64,000 bases of DNA from Prorocentrum cordatum (lineage: Eukaryota; Sar; Dinophyceae; Prorocentrales; Prorocentraceae): positions 524,360 to 588,359 of the forward strand of contig CAUYUJ010000758.1 of assembly GCA_963575745.1 (NCBI GenBank), written 5' to 3'. Numbering within the stretch: the first letter of the stretch is position 1; each line of letters starts with the position of its first letter. Made by a program: the position numbers and the translations under genes. Below are positions 1 through 10,217 of the stretch, in pieces. Under the pieces are notes generated by a model, which had not been told where the DNA came from, searched no databases, and saw only the letters and a list, made by a program, of their open reading frames with translations.

Positions 1-1682
1 GGGCCTTCAACACGACGTTGCACTTGTTATCGACATCCTCGATCGTGTACTCCCGGGTGCTATCTCCGTTCTTGGCCACGACCGTCGAGCCGACCTTCAA
101 GCCGAGCTCCGCGAGGGCATCCTTGGACATGACGTTTGATTTCCCAAATTGGACAAGACCTCCGATTGGCATGGCATCGCCCTCCTTATGGGCGCATGGT
201 TTTGCAGTCAACTTCCATGGGGCCGCTGTGGACTTGGCCTCGGGGTGAGCATCTAGTACATCTTGTAAAAATGATTGCTGGACCTCCTCCATGTTTTTTT
301 ATACTCTTTGCGTGTCGGGCACTTCTTGGAATGTAACGTCATGACGGTGCGCACCTGGAAATCGCCCAGCAGTTGGGCGCGATGAGTCTTCGCAATCCTG
401 AGCTTGTCCAAATACGCTGCGGCTGCCCTGAACGACGAAGCAGCCTTCACCACTGCGGCCCTCTTAGCAATCTTTTTCAAATCAGAGAAATCCGAACTGA
501 CAAACAACCTGCTGGGGCCCATCTTGCAATATTTCTCGGGGCTCGACATCATTGCCTTGGCCAGCCCAGTGACGTACTCTGGGGCTTCCTGAAGGGGCAG
601 GCTTGCGAGGAGACCCCACGATGCGTCATCGACTGTCCTCGTGAACTTGAGGCCGCCCTGAAAAAAGACCACAACTCATGCAGAAATTGCGCTGCCTCAC
701 CACCGCTCCACTTTTCAACATACTTGCACAGGTTGGCAATCTGCCCCGTCAAATCTGGATGATTTGCCTCCACCTCGATTGTGATCAAATCGTATTTTGC
801 ATCTCCATATTTTTTGATGTTTGCCATTGCCACCCCATGTATATTAAGCATCGCTGCGATCGACGATACTGCCTGGTGGGCCCCGTGCTCCTGGTTGCTC
901 GCGTCCTGGATGAAGTTGGCGAGCCCTGGCATTGCCTTGATGCACTCACGGCGTATGATTGTGTACGGCATGCCCCTTTCCAGCGGCTCTTTGTACGACG
1001 GGCAGCGAGACACGACTTTCTCGATTGATAACTTACCATGAGCGTCTGACAACTCATCTAAGAACGTATCGCATCCATTCGCCACTGCCCTGATCCCTCC
1101 CGTAGTGTGGGAACCTGCCAACGTTAAGATTCTCATATCTTGTCTACACATTCTGGCGACCATACCGTCGCTGACATCTGAAAGGTTCTGTTGAAATTGG
1201 AACTCCTTCTCAAACTCATCTGGGTCTGAACTCACCTCTACTGCGCGCGCGCCTGATGCGAACGCATAGCTCCAACCCTTATCGACGATCTTGCCTAGGA
1301 GGCTGTGCATGGAGAATCCGACGAGGCCTTGTCCCCAACGATTCTCTGGATGGCATCCTGCTGGGACGCACTTATCCGAAACGGCCGCCACGCCTCCCCT
1401 GCGACGGGGGGGGCAGGACGGCGGAGAGGGGGGATGACGTTTGCAGTCGAATGGGGGCGAACACACACAGAAAATCGGAGGGTTGGGCCTTTCAAAACCC
1501 ACGAGTCCTACGTGTTTGGGCTTGACCCACTCCACATATGCGAGATCCAGGCGAAGAAGAATTGACATAATCCTGTCTGCCGCTGATGCTTTCTGTTTTT
1601 TTTCAACGCCCATCTCTCCCATTTGAGATAAAATCGGGTTCACCTCATCCGCTGCAGACTCGAGATTCTTCTCAAAGTTCAT
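1..1682 (-). CDS. Unrecognised protein gene, 5' part, runs off left edge
   Basis: I do not recognise the family. The start at 1682 (MNFEKNLESAADEV) is chosen because it is the first ATG after the spliced-leader relic at 1733-1765, about 50 bases upstream. The protein begins with a charged helical stretch and continues as a soluble alpha/beta-looking sequence (motifs DPDEFEKEF, MPGLANFIQDAS, YDLITIEVEANHPDL) with no signal peptide or membrane segment. Coding stays open to base 1 (VMSKDALAELGLKVGSTV), so the 3' end lies outside. A probable 180-bp intron is at 1328-1507. The frame moves twice, at a six-base A run near 661-666 and at a seven-base T run near 294-300. These may be sequencing indels or real decay. 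Reading across them gives one continuous product. Function unknown. Confidence 0.6.
1328..1507 (-). other. Probable 180-bp intron, GA-AG borders
   Basis: The translated stretch is low-complexity Pro/Arg/Cys-rich, unlike the flanking protein, and contains G/C homopolymers. Near-identical sequence (GGACTCGTGGGTTTT and GGCCTCGTCGGATTC, both reading GLVGF) lies at the two borders. Removing bases 1507-1328 (donor AG/GACTC, acceptor ACAAG/GCC) keeps the frame and leaves one GLVGF copy. GA and GC donors are known in dinoflagellates. The length is a multiple of three, so retention would also be tolerated. Confidence 0.45.
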
Positions 1683-1732
1683 CAATAGTGCCAAGTACAA
1701 CACACCAATCGTCGAATGTAGTGTGCCCACAA

Positions 1733-1765
1733 AGCCAAAATGGCTTGAGCACAAAATGGCTAAGG
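1733..1765 (-). other. Dinoflagellate spliced-leader relic, two stacked copies
   Basis: On the minus strand bases 1765-1744 match the 22-nt dinoflagellate spliced leader with one substitution and one inserted T (CCTTAGCCATTTTG followed by TGCTCAAG). Directly after it, at 1743-1733, comes a second truncated copy, CCATTTTGGCT. This is the arrangement expected when an mRNA already carrying a leader is reverse-transcribed into the genome and later trans-spliced again at the AG inside the old leader. It lies just upstream of the ATG at 1682, so the downstream gene is probably a recycled mRNA copy. Confidence 0.8.
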
Positions 1766-1895
1766 ATTGCGCCCTTGCCATTGCACAGGCAAGCCAAAGA
1801 CCGAACACTGCATCCACGCGTCGTGAATCCGAGCAACGGACCTGGAAACCCAAGACACTGCTTGAACGATTTCGGCAATCTATATGATTTTTTGG

Positions 1896-1964
1896 AATCG
1901 CATTTAGCTAAACGCATTTAGGTGATTTAGTAAATCACCTAAATGCGTTTAGCTAACTGCGATT
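1896..1964. repeat. 69-bp near-perfect odd palindrome
   Basis: Arms 1896-1929 and 1931-1964 are complementary around one central base (1930) with a single mismatch at 1903/1957. The innermost 26 bp on each side are perfect (core GGTGATTTA-G-TAAATCACC). It is AT-rich and lies about 130 bp upstream of the spliced-leader relic. It could be a foldback element or the fused ends of a small inverted-repeat transposon. Confidence 0.85.
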
Positions 1965-2239
1965 TGGGCGAACCTAACCTATTTAGTTCTGGATACGCAA
2001 CCGTTCCCTAACTACAACAAACAAGAACACGGAGTTAAGACAACCAGGTTGCAAAGCGCAGAACATGAATACATATAGCAGTCGCGTTTCACTAACTGAC
2101 TGAACTACTTCAGTTCTGGCAACACAGAGATAGTCAGATTGGGTATAAGATCGTGTAGATAAAACAAGTTGCAATAACTTATATACTGGTTCTATCTGAT
2201 ATGTATGCATTTATATGTGACCTATCTAGATGATAAAGA
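1965..2239. other. Intergenic, AT-rich, nothing recognised
   Basis: Moderately AT-rich sequence without a convincing ORF. It contains only short inverted motifs such as CTGAACTACTTCAG. Confidence 0.5.
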
Positions 2240-2269
2240 GGGCGGTTATCCCAGCAGGAGCGCACCAAC

Positions 2270-2870
2270 AGGGCTCCGAGACGTCCCCGAAACCCTCAAG
2301 ACGGGCCCAGATGTCCCCAAGAGGCTCCCAAGATGGTACACAAGGGTTCCGAGATGCCACATGATCGCTCCAAGACGCCCAAGATGGCCCCCAGACGCCC
2401 CAAGAGGCCTCCAAGAGCACTCCCAAAAGGGCCCCAAGAAGCAAAATTCATGGTTTTTCCTTAGGTTTTTGAAAGATTTTGGAGCTTCCACCTTTTCGGT
2501 TTCCCGACGCCCCAAGACGGCCCAAGAGGCCCCCAAGATCGCCCCAAGAGAGCCCAAGAGGCCCCCAAGAGGGCCCCAAGATGGCCCAAGAGGGCTCGAA
2601 GACGGCCCAAGAAGCCTCCAAGACGGTCCAAGAGGGCCCCAAGAACGCCCCCAAGGGGGCCCCAGAGAGGGAACACGAAACAACATTTCGAGCCCTCGGC
2701 CCTAAAAGCCCACACGAGGCCCCAGGGCCCCTAAGAGGCCCCAAGAGGGCCCCCACGCGGCCCTCTAGGAGGCCCCAAGAGTCCCCCAAGCGGCCCAGGA
2801 GGCCCCCCAAATGCCCCCCCGAGCGCCCCAGGAGTCCACAGGCGGCCTCAGGAACCCCCACAAAGCGCCC
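2270..2870. repeat. Degenerate short tandem repeat, CCCCAAGAGG-like
   Basis: About 600 bp built of diverged 9-12 bp units around GGCCCCAAGA. It yields Pro/Arg/Lys-rich or Gly/Leu-rich open frames on both strands (PKRPPRGPQ types), which I read as repeat shadows and not as genes. A short unrelated stretch at about 2445-2500 interrupts it. Confidence 0.8.
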
Positions 2871-3560
2871 ATTGACAGCAGGCCTCGGGCAAACGGCAGA
2901 CATGAGACTGTGTATGGCCGGCGGAATGACGCGAAGCGATTATTAAATATCATGGCCCCCGCCATGATATCCCCCCCCCCCCCCCCATCATCACCCCCCT
3001 CTTCTCCGCCCCCGGCTCCTGCCCGGCCCCCAGACCGCCCCCCGGGCGGCCAGTCCTTCTTCCACCTGGCCTTGCCGCCGGACAGCTCTGCCACCGAAAT
3101 GTCTGGGAAGGTGGAGCGCTGCCTGATCACGTCGGCCTGGGTCGTGGGAGTCGGGGGGAACGGAACGGAACGGAACGCCTGTGCGGGCGTGCGCCCGGGC
3201 CCCTGAAGGGCGAGGCGGGTGAGGCCATGGCCTCTCATGAGAAGCTGCGCGCGTCGGGGGTCTACTCAGGACAATGCGTGCTTCAGGAGCTGATTTCCCG
3301 ACAATCCCCACTCATCCGTTTTCTCATGATGTAGCCACGTCGTCTCGTTGAAATCGTAGCCGGGGGGGAGGGGAAGACCAAAGACTGAGGATGTGCAACG
3401 ATGGAGCATACGCTGTCGGTATGGAGCGCGGAAAGCATCACACGGGCAACACGGGCACGGGTGTCGGCCGACCGTCCGACCTCTCCGTGCCCCCGCGCCA
3501 AGAGGCGAGGGAAAGGGGAGGCACTTACAGTGACACCTCGGGCCTCCCGGAAGGACACAT
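2871..3560. other. GC-rich, no gene recognised; 16-C tract
   Basis: No supportable gene. A run of 16 C at 2971-2986 follows a small palindrome (CATGGCCCCCGCCATG). Open frames here are Arg/Pro-rich and overlap on both strands, as expected from composition. Confidence 0.5.
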
Positions 3561-3664
3561 GATTATCACTAGGGGGCCACATGCGAGCCCTGCCCCTACC
3601 CCCCCACCCTCCCCCTCAGAAATCGTGGGGGGTAGGGGTAGGGTTCGCATGTGGTCCCCTAATC
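3561..3664. repeat. Imperfect inverted repeat (foldback), about 100 bp
   Basis: Left arm 3561-3607 and right arm 3626-3664 are complementary with a few mismatches (left CCACATGCGAGCCCTGCCCC, right GGGGTAGGGTTCGCATGTGG) around an 18-bp loop. It would form a long GC-rich hairpin. Confidence 0.75.
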
Positions 3665-4395
3665 ATATCAAGGCCCCCCGGGAGGACATATGAACATCCT
3701 ATTACAAAGGGCAGAGAGAAAGCAGACCCAACGTTCGAGTCTGGTGCTCATGCGGTTCTGTTGCGCCTCGCCGGTTAAGGCGTGCAAATCTCGCCCAAAC
3801 CAGCGAGGCAAAAAGCACACCAACAGTGCGATGAGAGAGCCTTCCACGAGCCAGGCTCCTCAATAAAAAAGGTGCGCAGCTGAGGCCGTCTACTGACCAG
3901 GCTCAACACGGAGTTGCACTGAAGGGAGGATGCTGCACCTAGGGCCCTCTACCAACCGGCCCCCTCGAAAACAGTGCCGAAGCGGCAGCCAGTTATGCTT
4001 GGCCACGCAGTGACTCAGTTGTCGCTTCACAAACATCGTGGTGACAGCCCTTTTCACTTATAGTTTCGCCCTCCTTGCGCCCTTATCGGGAGCAGCGCAT
4101 GCGCGTGCATAATGTACGATACGCTGGCCACTGCATCTTCATCTCTCCCTGTTGGTCTGTGACGCATTCGCGATCGCAATTCGCTAGATGCGCCGGTCGT
4201 TGCGTTTGCGAAAATAATGAATCCGGACATATAACGCCGAATGGGTTGCCTAGTAGCGTCGTCGTCATGACCTATTGAAGGTCTCGTGCTCTTGAAGGAT
4301 ACTCTTCTGTCCTAGGTCCAGCCGTACGCGTAGCCGAAGTGACCCCCGTCTCGAGGCTCCCGAGGAGCGGCTGTACGCACGACTGACCCCAGGCA
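3665..4395. other. No gene recognised
   Basis: Mixed-composition sequence with short ORFs only and no recognisable domain. A 7-bp inverted repeat GCCTCGC/GCGAGGC near 3769-3812 was checked as a tRNA candidate and rejected. Confidence 0.4.
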
Positions 4396-5316
4396 AAACT
4401 TACCTTCTCCTCCTCCTCCTCCTCCCCCTCCTCCTCCTCCTCCTCCTCCTCCTCCTCCTCCTCCTCCTCCTCCTCCCCGTCTTCCTCCTCCTCCTCCTCC
4501 TTCCTCCTCCTCCTCCTCTCCTCCTCCTCCTCTCCTCATCCTCCCTCCTTTTTCCCTCCTTACTCCTCCTCCTTCCTTCCAAAATCCCCCTCCTTCCTCC
4601 TCTCCCTCTTCCTTTATTTTTCCCTCTCTCCTCCTCCCTCTAGCCCTCCTCCTCCTCTCCCTCCCCTCCTCTCCTCCTCCTCCTCCTCCTCTCCTCCTCT
4701 CCCTCCTTCCTCCTCCTCCCTCCTCCTCCTCCTCCTCCTCTCCTCCTCTTGCCTCCTCCTCCTTCCTACTCCTCCTCCTCCTCCTCTTCTCCTCCTCCTC
4801 CTCCTCATACCTCCCTGTTCCCTGTTCCCTGTCCATGTCCTGTTCCCTGTCTCCCTGTTCCATGTTCCCTGTTCCCTGATTCCCTCCTCCCCCCCTCCAT
4901 TCCCTCCCGACGAGGGCTACTACATCCTCCATCCTCCCTCCTCCATACTCATCCTCCCTCTCCTCGTCGTCCTCCTCATCCTCCTGCCTACTCTCCTCAT
5001 CTCCTCCTCCTCCTCCCTCTCCTCTCCCAAGTCCTCATCCTTCTTCGTGTTCTTCCTCCTCCTAATACTCATCCTTCCTCCTCTCATCCCTCATCCTCAA
5101 AGTTCCTCTCCTTCCTATTGTTCCTCCTCCCTCCAATCACCTCCGCCTCATCCCTAACCTCCTCCTCACTCCTCCCTCCTCTCCTCTCCTCCTCCTCCTC
5201 CTCCTCCCCTCTTCCTCCTCCTCCTCCTCCACCACCTCTCCTCCTCCTGTCCTCCTCCTCCTCCTCCTCCTCCTCCTCCTCCTCCTCTTCCGCCTCGTCC
5301 TCCTCATCGTGCGCGG
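4396..5316. repeat. Polypyrimidine (TCC)n tract, about 0.9 kb
   Basis: Interrupted TCC/CTC/CCT repeats. An embedded TTCCCTG minisatellite spans about 4814-4884. The Gly/Arg/Glu- or Ser/Pro-rich open frames are artefacts of the repeat. One strand is purine only, so triplex-type structure is possible. Confidence 0.9.
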
Positions 5317-6481
5317 CCATCGTGCGCGGCCAAGGGGGGGCCCTTCAGGGACACCTTCAGGCGCGCAGGCCGCTGCCATCGCATCGCATTCAGAAATCGG
5401 GGGGCCTCATTGGTCCCGCACCACAAGGTCACCCGGGCAAACATAAAAAAACACGCCATAAACATAAGCTTTAGGCGGTCCGCGCGAATTTCTTGAATCT
5501 GCGTTGGACCCCCTTCCTGGCGCGCGCGCGCGCCAGGGTCGGCGCCGGAGGCGCCGCCAGGGGGGGCCCAGCGCAGACACACAATAAATCCGCGCGGAAT
5601 GCCCAAAGTTCACGTTGATGGCGGCGCTTTTTCCTTCGTCGACCATTGGACCCGCAGCAAAAAGTCACTCGGGCAAAAAGTCACTCTTACTTCTGGCCGA
5701 CTCGAGGCTCCGAAAATCCGCCGATCGCCGCGCTGTCGACCTGGGTCTGCGGGCTCGGGCGCCGTCCGCGCCGGGGCGACGCATCGGCGACGTCGACGCG
5801 AAGCAAACCGGGCTCAACATATAGCCGCATCGGCGATCCATCGGCGATGAGGCACGATCCTCCGACCCCATCTATTCGGACCCCCTGTAGGAAGCCTAAT
5901 TATACAGGAGGAGGAGGAGGAGGAGGAGGAGGAGAAGGAGGAGACTGACTGATTGACTGAAGCAGCATAGATGTCGAATCTTATCTGATGTCCGCTCACG
6001 CACCGCAGAGCCTGGTGTCAAAGACCGGACATTCACCGAGGATGTTTGGAGTACCGACCAGGGGGCCATGTGACACATAACTGGGAACGCTGGGCCAATG
6101 CCAGCCCTGCGCCATGCACCGACTTGGCGCTGGCATGGCTGACTGGGCACGGGGGTGCTTTGACCCTTACCTGCGGCCCCTGGTCTCCTTGTCCAGAATT
6201 ATCCGATGAAGTGCTTCAAACGTTGTTCCCACGGAAGAGTCACATTCTGAGAGCGAAGGGTGGAAGAGGGAGGAAGAATGGGTCCCCTGCTGGCCCCGCT
6301 GCGCTGCCTGCTCCTACCTCGCGCCCAGAGTCGAAACTGTGGAATAGGCTCGGGCCTCGCTCTCAACTACCTACCCTACGCTCTGACATGCCAGGCCGAC
6401 TCACGTCTGAGTCGTTTCTTGCTGCAGGTAGCCTCGTTGCACTCGCTTGCTCGTTTCTTGCTGCTCGCTGCCTCGTTGCAC
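5317..6481. other. No gene recognised; short GGA and CG repeats
   Basis: It contains a tandem duplication of an 11-12 bp unit (ATCGTGCGCGGCC) near 5305-5331, a CGCG run near 5521-5533 and a GGA array at 5907-5942. No domain was recognised in the short ORFs. Confidence 0.4.
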
Positions 6482-6832
6482 CTACTTGCCCCGAAGAGAA
6501 TGTGCCAGACCGCCCACGGGCGCTTTGCCTGGCATCTTGGTCATGCCAACGGCCCTCATGGCCAGCGAGAGGGGCCTGGCCACGGCCATGCGCACATACT
6601 TGTGCTTGCAATCGAGCTCCTGAGGATGGTACTTGATCATGTCCAGCTCGTTCTCCGGCGCGATCGTCTGCCCCACTGGCCACGCACGGTAGTCGCTGGC
6701 TCGACAGCTGTGCACGACATCCTCTAGTTCCGATGGCTTGCCCTCGTCCGCGTGTTGCTTGGCTAAGCGCTTGACGGCCCCGAACAACATCACGATCACT
6801 CCTGGATTGCCTTCCACGCTGGTTTGGGCCAA
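6482..6832 (-). CDS. Short hypothetical ORF (116 aa)
   Basis: Composition looks coding (MAQTSVEGNPGVIVMLFGAV, later ENELDMIKYHPQELD) and not like repeat translation. It lies downstream, in the same orientation, of the decayed non-LTR element at 7768-11120, so it may be a remnant of the sequence that element carried or of a nearby gene. No domain was recognised. The start is the first in-frame ATG. The stop is at 6482-6484. Confidence 0.35.
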   Translation of the reverse strand: MAQTSVEGNPGVIVMLFGAVKRLAKQHADEGKPSELEDVVHSCRASDYRAWPVGQTIAPENELDMIKYHPQELDCKHKYVRMAVARPLSLAMRAVGMTKMPGKAPVGGLAHSLRGK

Positions 6833-7031
6833 GGGCTCGAGAAGACTGGCGAAGGCGTGGAAGTGGGGGGCGACCGAGTTCGCGCCCGCTGCCTTGCTGT
6901 TTGACCTCTTCGTCGTAGCGATTGGTCGCCCCTTTCACGCTAAAAACAACAGGCTGGCCCGCGGGGGACACGAAGTGCACTTGGATTTTTTGTTTAACAA
7001 ACCATACTGTTGTTGTTGTTGTTGGTTTTTG

Positions 7032-7092
<61 letters not shown>

Positions 7093-7767
7093 CGCGCTTC
7101 GAGCTGGAGCAATAGCTTCTTCTCGTAGCCCTCCGTCTACGATTTCCCCTTCCTGCCCATCTTGCGATTCTACTCTCCCGCGCCTGCCGCCGTCTCTTCT
7201 ACCTGTTGAACGCTGCCCGGCCACTTGGACATCCGGCGAAAGGGAGTTGTCTGCCATATTCGGTAGCAAGTGAATCCGAACATCGTCGTCAAGCTGCCCG
7301 GGCGAACTGGCAACATAGCTACAGAGCGTGTAATTGCGCGCGTTTGTGCTCGACGCGTGTCGGACGGCGCGCGCTATATAAAATGCACCATGCATCGTTC
7401 GCGCCCGATCGCAGCTGGTAAATGACCCTTCGCTGTTGCGCTTCGTGCGAAGTTGCTCTGGCGAACGAGGCAGTGAGTAGACGAGGTACCTGCAGGGGGC
7501 ACTCTATCACTGGCGCGCGCAGGGGCGAGCAAGGGGCCGCGTCCTGCACCTACCTTCGCACGCGCCCGATTCGCGCGTGCAATTACGGCCTTGCCACTTT
7601 GGAAACTCGCGCCGCAAACTGAGCAACCGCGACGCGCGCGCCCGCCCGCCTGGGGGGGGGGCACTTCAGCCTCGACCTCCGCGGCGGGGGCAGGAGGCGG
7701 GATCGCGACAGACAACCCCCTGGGGCGAAGTTGTGCGACGTCGATTTTCCGGAGAGCATCTCGAGCT
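6833..7767. other. No gene recognised; (CT)n array
   Basis: A (CT)n microsatellite occupies about 7036-7090 and a short GTT repeat about 7008-7026. An isolated CTATATAAAA string lies near 7373. Dinoflagellate promoters usually lack TATA boxes, so no promoter is claimed. The short minus-strand frame near 7270-7395 (SSPGQLDDDVRIHLLP) could be residual coding sequence. Confidence 0.35.
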
Positions 7768-8148
7768 TCACCCAAAAAAAAACTTTGAACGCTTGCCCTC
7801 AAGTACAGTCTCTAGCTCTCCCCCTGCTTCAAACTCAAACAGCGCTTGCACGCCCAACCAGAACTGTCTGGCCCGCGCGAGAGCCGTTGGAAGAACCTCG
7901 CCTGTGCTCGACGCCTGTGCGTTAGTGGCCTCACACTGCGCCTGTCCCATCGGAGCATGAATGACCTGTCGATGATCGCGCTGGTGGCATGCGATGTCCT
8001 GCGGCCACTTCAGTCGACGGGCCCTGGGCCCAACGAAAAGACGGCCGAACTTCAACAACCTCTGGGCCTCAATGTTACTGGGTGCACGTACTTTATCTCC
8101 TCTCCGCTTGGCGCGTTGCCCTCGTAGGACGACGCACGCGAAGATCAA
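7768..8148 (-). pseudogene. C-terminal region of non-LTR polyprotein
   Basis: The open frame includes RARRLKWPQDIACHQRDHRQ, resembling the Arg-rich segment with Trp that follows the RT thumb in these elements, then a Glu/Ala-rich tail ending in KRSKFFFG. A frame break separates it from the RT piece at 8161. No zinc knuckle is visible. Assignment rests on position and weak motif similarity. Confidence 0.5.
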
Positions 8149-8160
8149 CGTAATCTGCCG

Positions 8161-9116
8161 CTATGGCTCCCAGCTCTGCCGGGCGATCGGGTTCGTCGCG
8201 GCGAGGGCGTGCGACTCCAGGCCCGACAGGACCGCGTTCACGACAACACATCGGAAGACGATCCCCTTGACCCCGAGAAACCTGCGACGTTGCCCCCCCC
8301 CCCCCCCCCCCATCTTGCGCCATGCAGATTTCGCGGCTTGAAGACGGACCTGTTTCTCAGCCGAAAACCCGTTGTTGAAATGGTGTTGCCCCCAGAGATA
8401 CCAAGCAGCAGACTCCGTTTTTCCCGCCAGCCTGAGTCGCCCTCGATGAAAATCACGATTGAACTTTGCGGCCTGGGCACGTGCTCCCTGAGCCAGATTG
8501 AGTTCTCTATCTCGATTTTGGGCCCCTCCTATCTTCTCCAACCCGTGGTCGAAAACCCTGTTCTCCCATTCTCCCACGCGCTGCGCATGATTCTGGTCTG
8601 CGCCCATGATTTTCCGAGCGACATCATCAACGAACGCGGGCGTTGCCAAGTCGACAATGCTCGCGTCATCTGGGGCCTGGACAGCGGCGGGCATCAACGC
8701 GCGCAACGACCTCTGCCGCGGATCCTGAACGAAAAATCCCACGCATGCGTCGCATGCCATAATCGCACGTTTTGGCGAACAGGTAGCGGCAGCATGATCC
8801 CGTGGAAGTACCCCTGGCCCACCGGCCATGTGAGCACTCTCCTGTCCATCTGTCGCGATACATGCACTGCCGTAGACGATCTGCAGCACAAATCATCCTT
8901 TTCCTCTTGTGCCAGCTCTGCAGCCGCATGTTCCGCCATATCGCTGTGCACACAATAGCAGGCATTGCTGGCATCATGATGGCGCGCAATGAGAGCCACT
9001 CCTGCTCGTCGCAGTCGTGCTGGTCCATTCTGTTGGACAGGCATGGCAACCCCCCTCCGTCGATGAGAAATGCACCCATGGGCCCAGCCAGGGAATTCTA
9101 GATTAGAACGCATCAA
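8161..9116 (-). pseudogene. Reverse transcriptase domain, FVDD box retained
   Basis: The key evidence is the motif C box: DLATPAFVDDVARKI, with FVDD encoded at 8634-8623. Upstream, in another frame, HHDASNACYCVHSDM is a candidate motif A region carrying the first catalytic Asp. Downstream GFSAEKQVRLQAAKSAWRKM and VVNAVLSGLESHAL match the thumb region usual in this retroelement class. A run of 18 C at 8293-8310, read as polyglycine, lies inside the thumb and probably reflects repeat expansion. At least one frame break lies between motifs A and C. Confidence 0.7.
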
Positions 9117-9185
9117 GGATCCGTAAAAGGCCTGCCCACGCCACAGAACACCATGATGGGTCGCTCACCTGCTGTGCCCAGCTCG

Positions 9186-10195
9186 TCATCTTGTCAGGTC
9201 GGCAACACGGGGCGCCTGGTGCCAAACGGCTGGCGCCCTCCCAACAGTGTATATCGCTCGACGCAGCAAGTGGATCGTCCTTTCAAAACAGGGCGCCTGA
9301 ATCTTCTGATCCTGATCGTCACTGCGCAGTCCCAGGCCTCCTTCCCGCTGCGGTGGATTGTACCAGTTCGGCACGGCAAGAACCCCCAGTGCATCGCCTG
9401 GCGCCGACCATTGCGGCTGTGGTCGCCACGAAGAAAGGTTATCCAAACTCTTCTTCAGTCGAGCAACCGCGATGAGTGCGTCCTCTTGTCTAGCAGAAAA
9501 GTCCCTGATTTCAGTGTCCACCTGATTGATCCATTACAAATGCGATGGTTCGTGTAACTGACTGCGCTCCACACCATCTGGTCCAGCAGAGGGTAGCCTC
9601 CAGAAGCCTATCGTCTCACGCGGTGCCTCGCTCAGCACCAGAAGCTGCGCCTGGGCGCCGCCTTCCACCCCGGGAGATTAAAAATCGTGATATCCAATCC
9701 GCCGCCGACGCCCTGGCGGTCGCCACCCGACTGTACAATCTAGCCCGTGGCCCCCTGCAGGTACCCGCCAGCAGCCTCGCAATTTTGTGGGCATCGTAAA
9801 ACCCACGAGACCGCCACTCACCCCAGAATCCTTCAATACGAGCCCCGTTCAGCTGCTTGAAAAATATGCGTGCACTTCTGGAGACGACGACTCAGTCTGC
9901 AAACCTCCAACTGCTGCTCCTCGGGGATTTCCACCTCCATTTCCTTCGCCGTCCTCCTTGCTGCAAGTAGCACCTGAAGCTGCTGGCTCTGCGCGAAGGT
10001 GTGCTCACGCGTTTCCACATAGCCTGAAGCCTCGCCCAGACACTCCGCTGCTGTCTCCTGGACCACTTGAACCAGCCCTGCATTGATCTGATCCACATCC
10101 CCGTCATACTCCCAAACTGTGAATTGGTCCCTGCATTGTGCCAAACGCTGCTCCACCGCTGCCACAAACGGTTCCCGTCCTGTCCCAAATAGCAC
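9186..10195 (-). pseudogene. Linker between endonuclease and RT, frameshifted
   Basis: Two open pieces are read. The piece from 10195 to 9833 is helical and Gln/Glu-rich (QVVQETAAECLGEASGYVE). The piece from 9521 to 9186 is helical and ends with RRAIYTVGRAPAVWHQ, the type of sequence that directly precedes the RT palm in these elements. The stretch 9522-9832 has no clear frame. No catalytic role is expected. Confidence 0.5.
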
Positions 10196-10217
10196 TGCTG
10201 CATTGCAGGCCTTCTTG

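Noticed and set aside
2205-3238. Pro/Arg- and Gly/Leu-rich frames suggesting collagen-like or signalling proteins
   Set aside because: They follow the 9-12 bp CCCCAAGAGG repeat on both strands.
3740-3830. Possible tRNA (GCCTCGC/GCGAGGC stem)
   Set aside because: No T-arm TTCGANNC sequence, no anticodon arm and no acceptor pairing.
7372-7384. TATA-box promoter (CTATATAAAA)
   Set aside because: A single string without a gene behind it, and dinoflagellate promoters generally lack TATA boxes.
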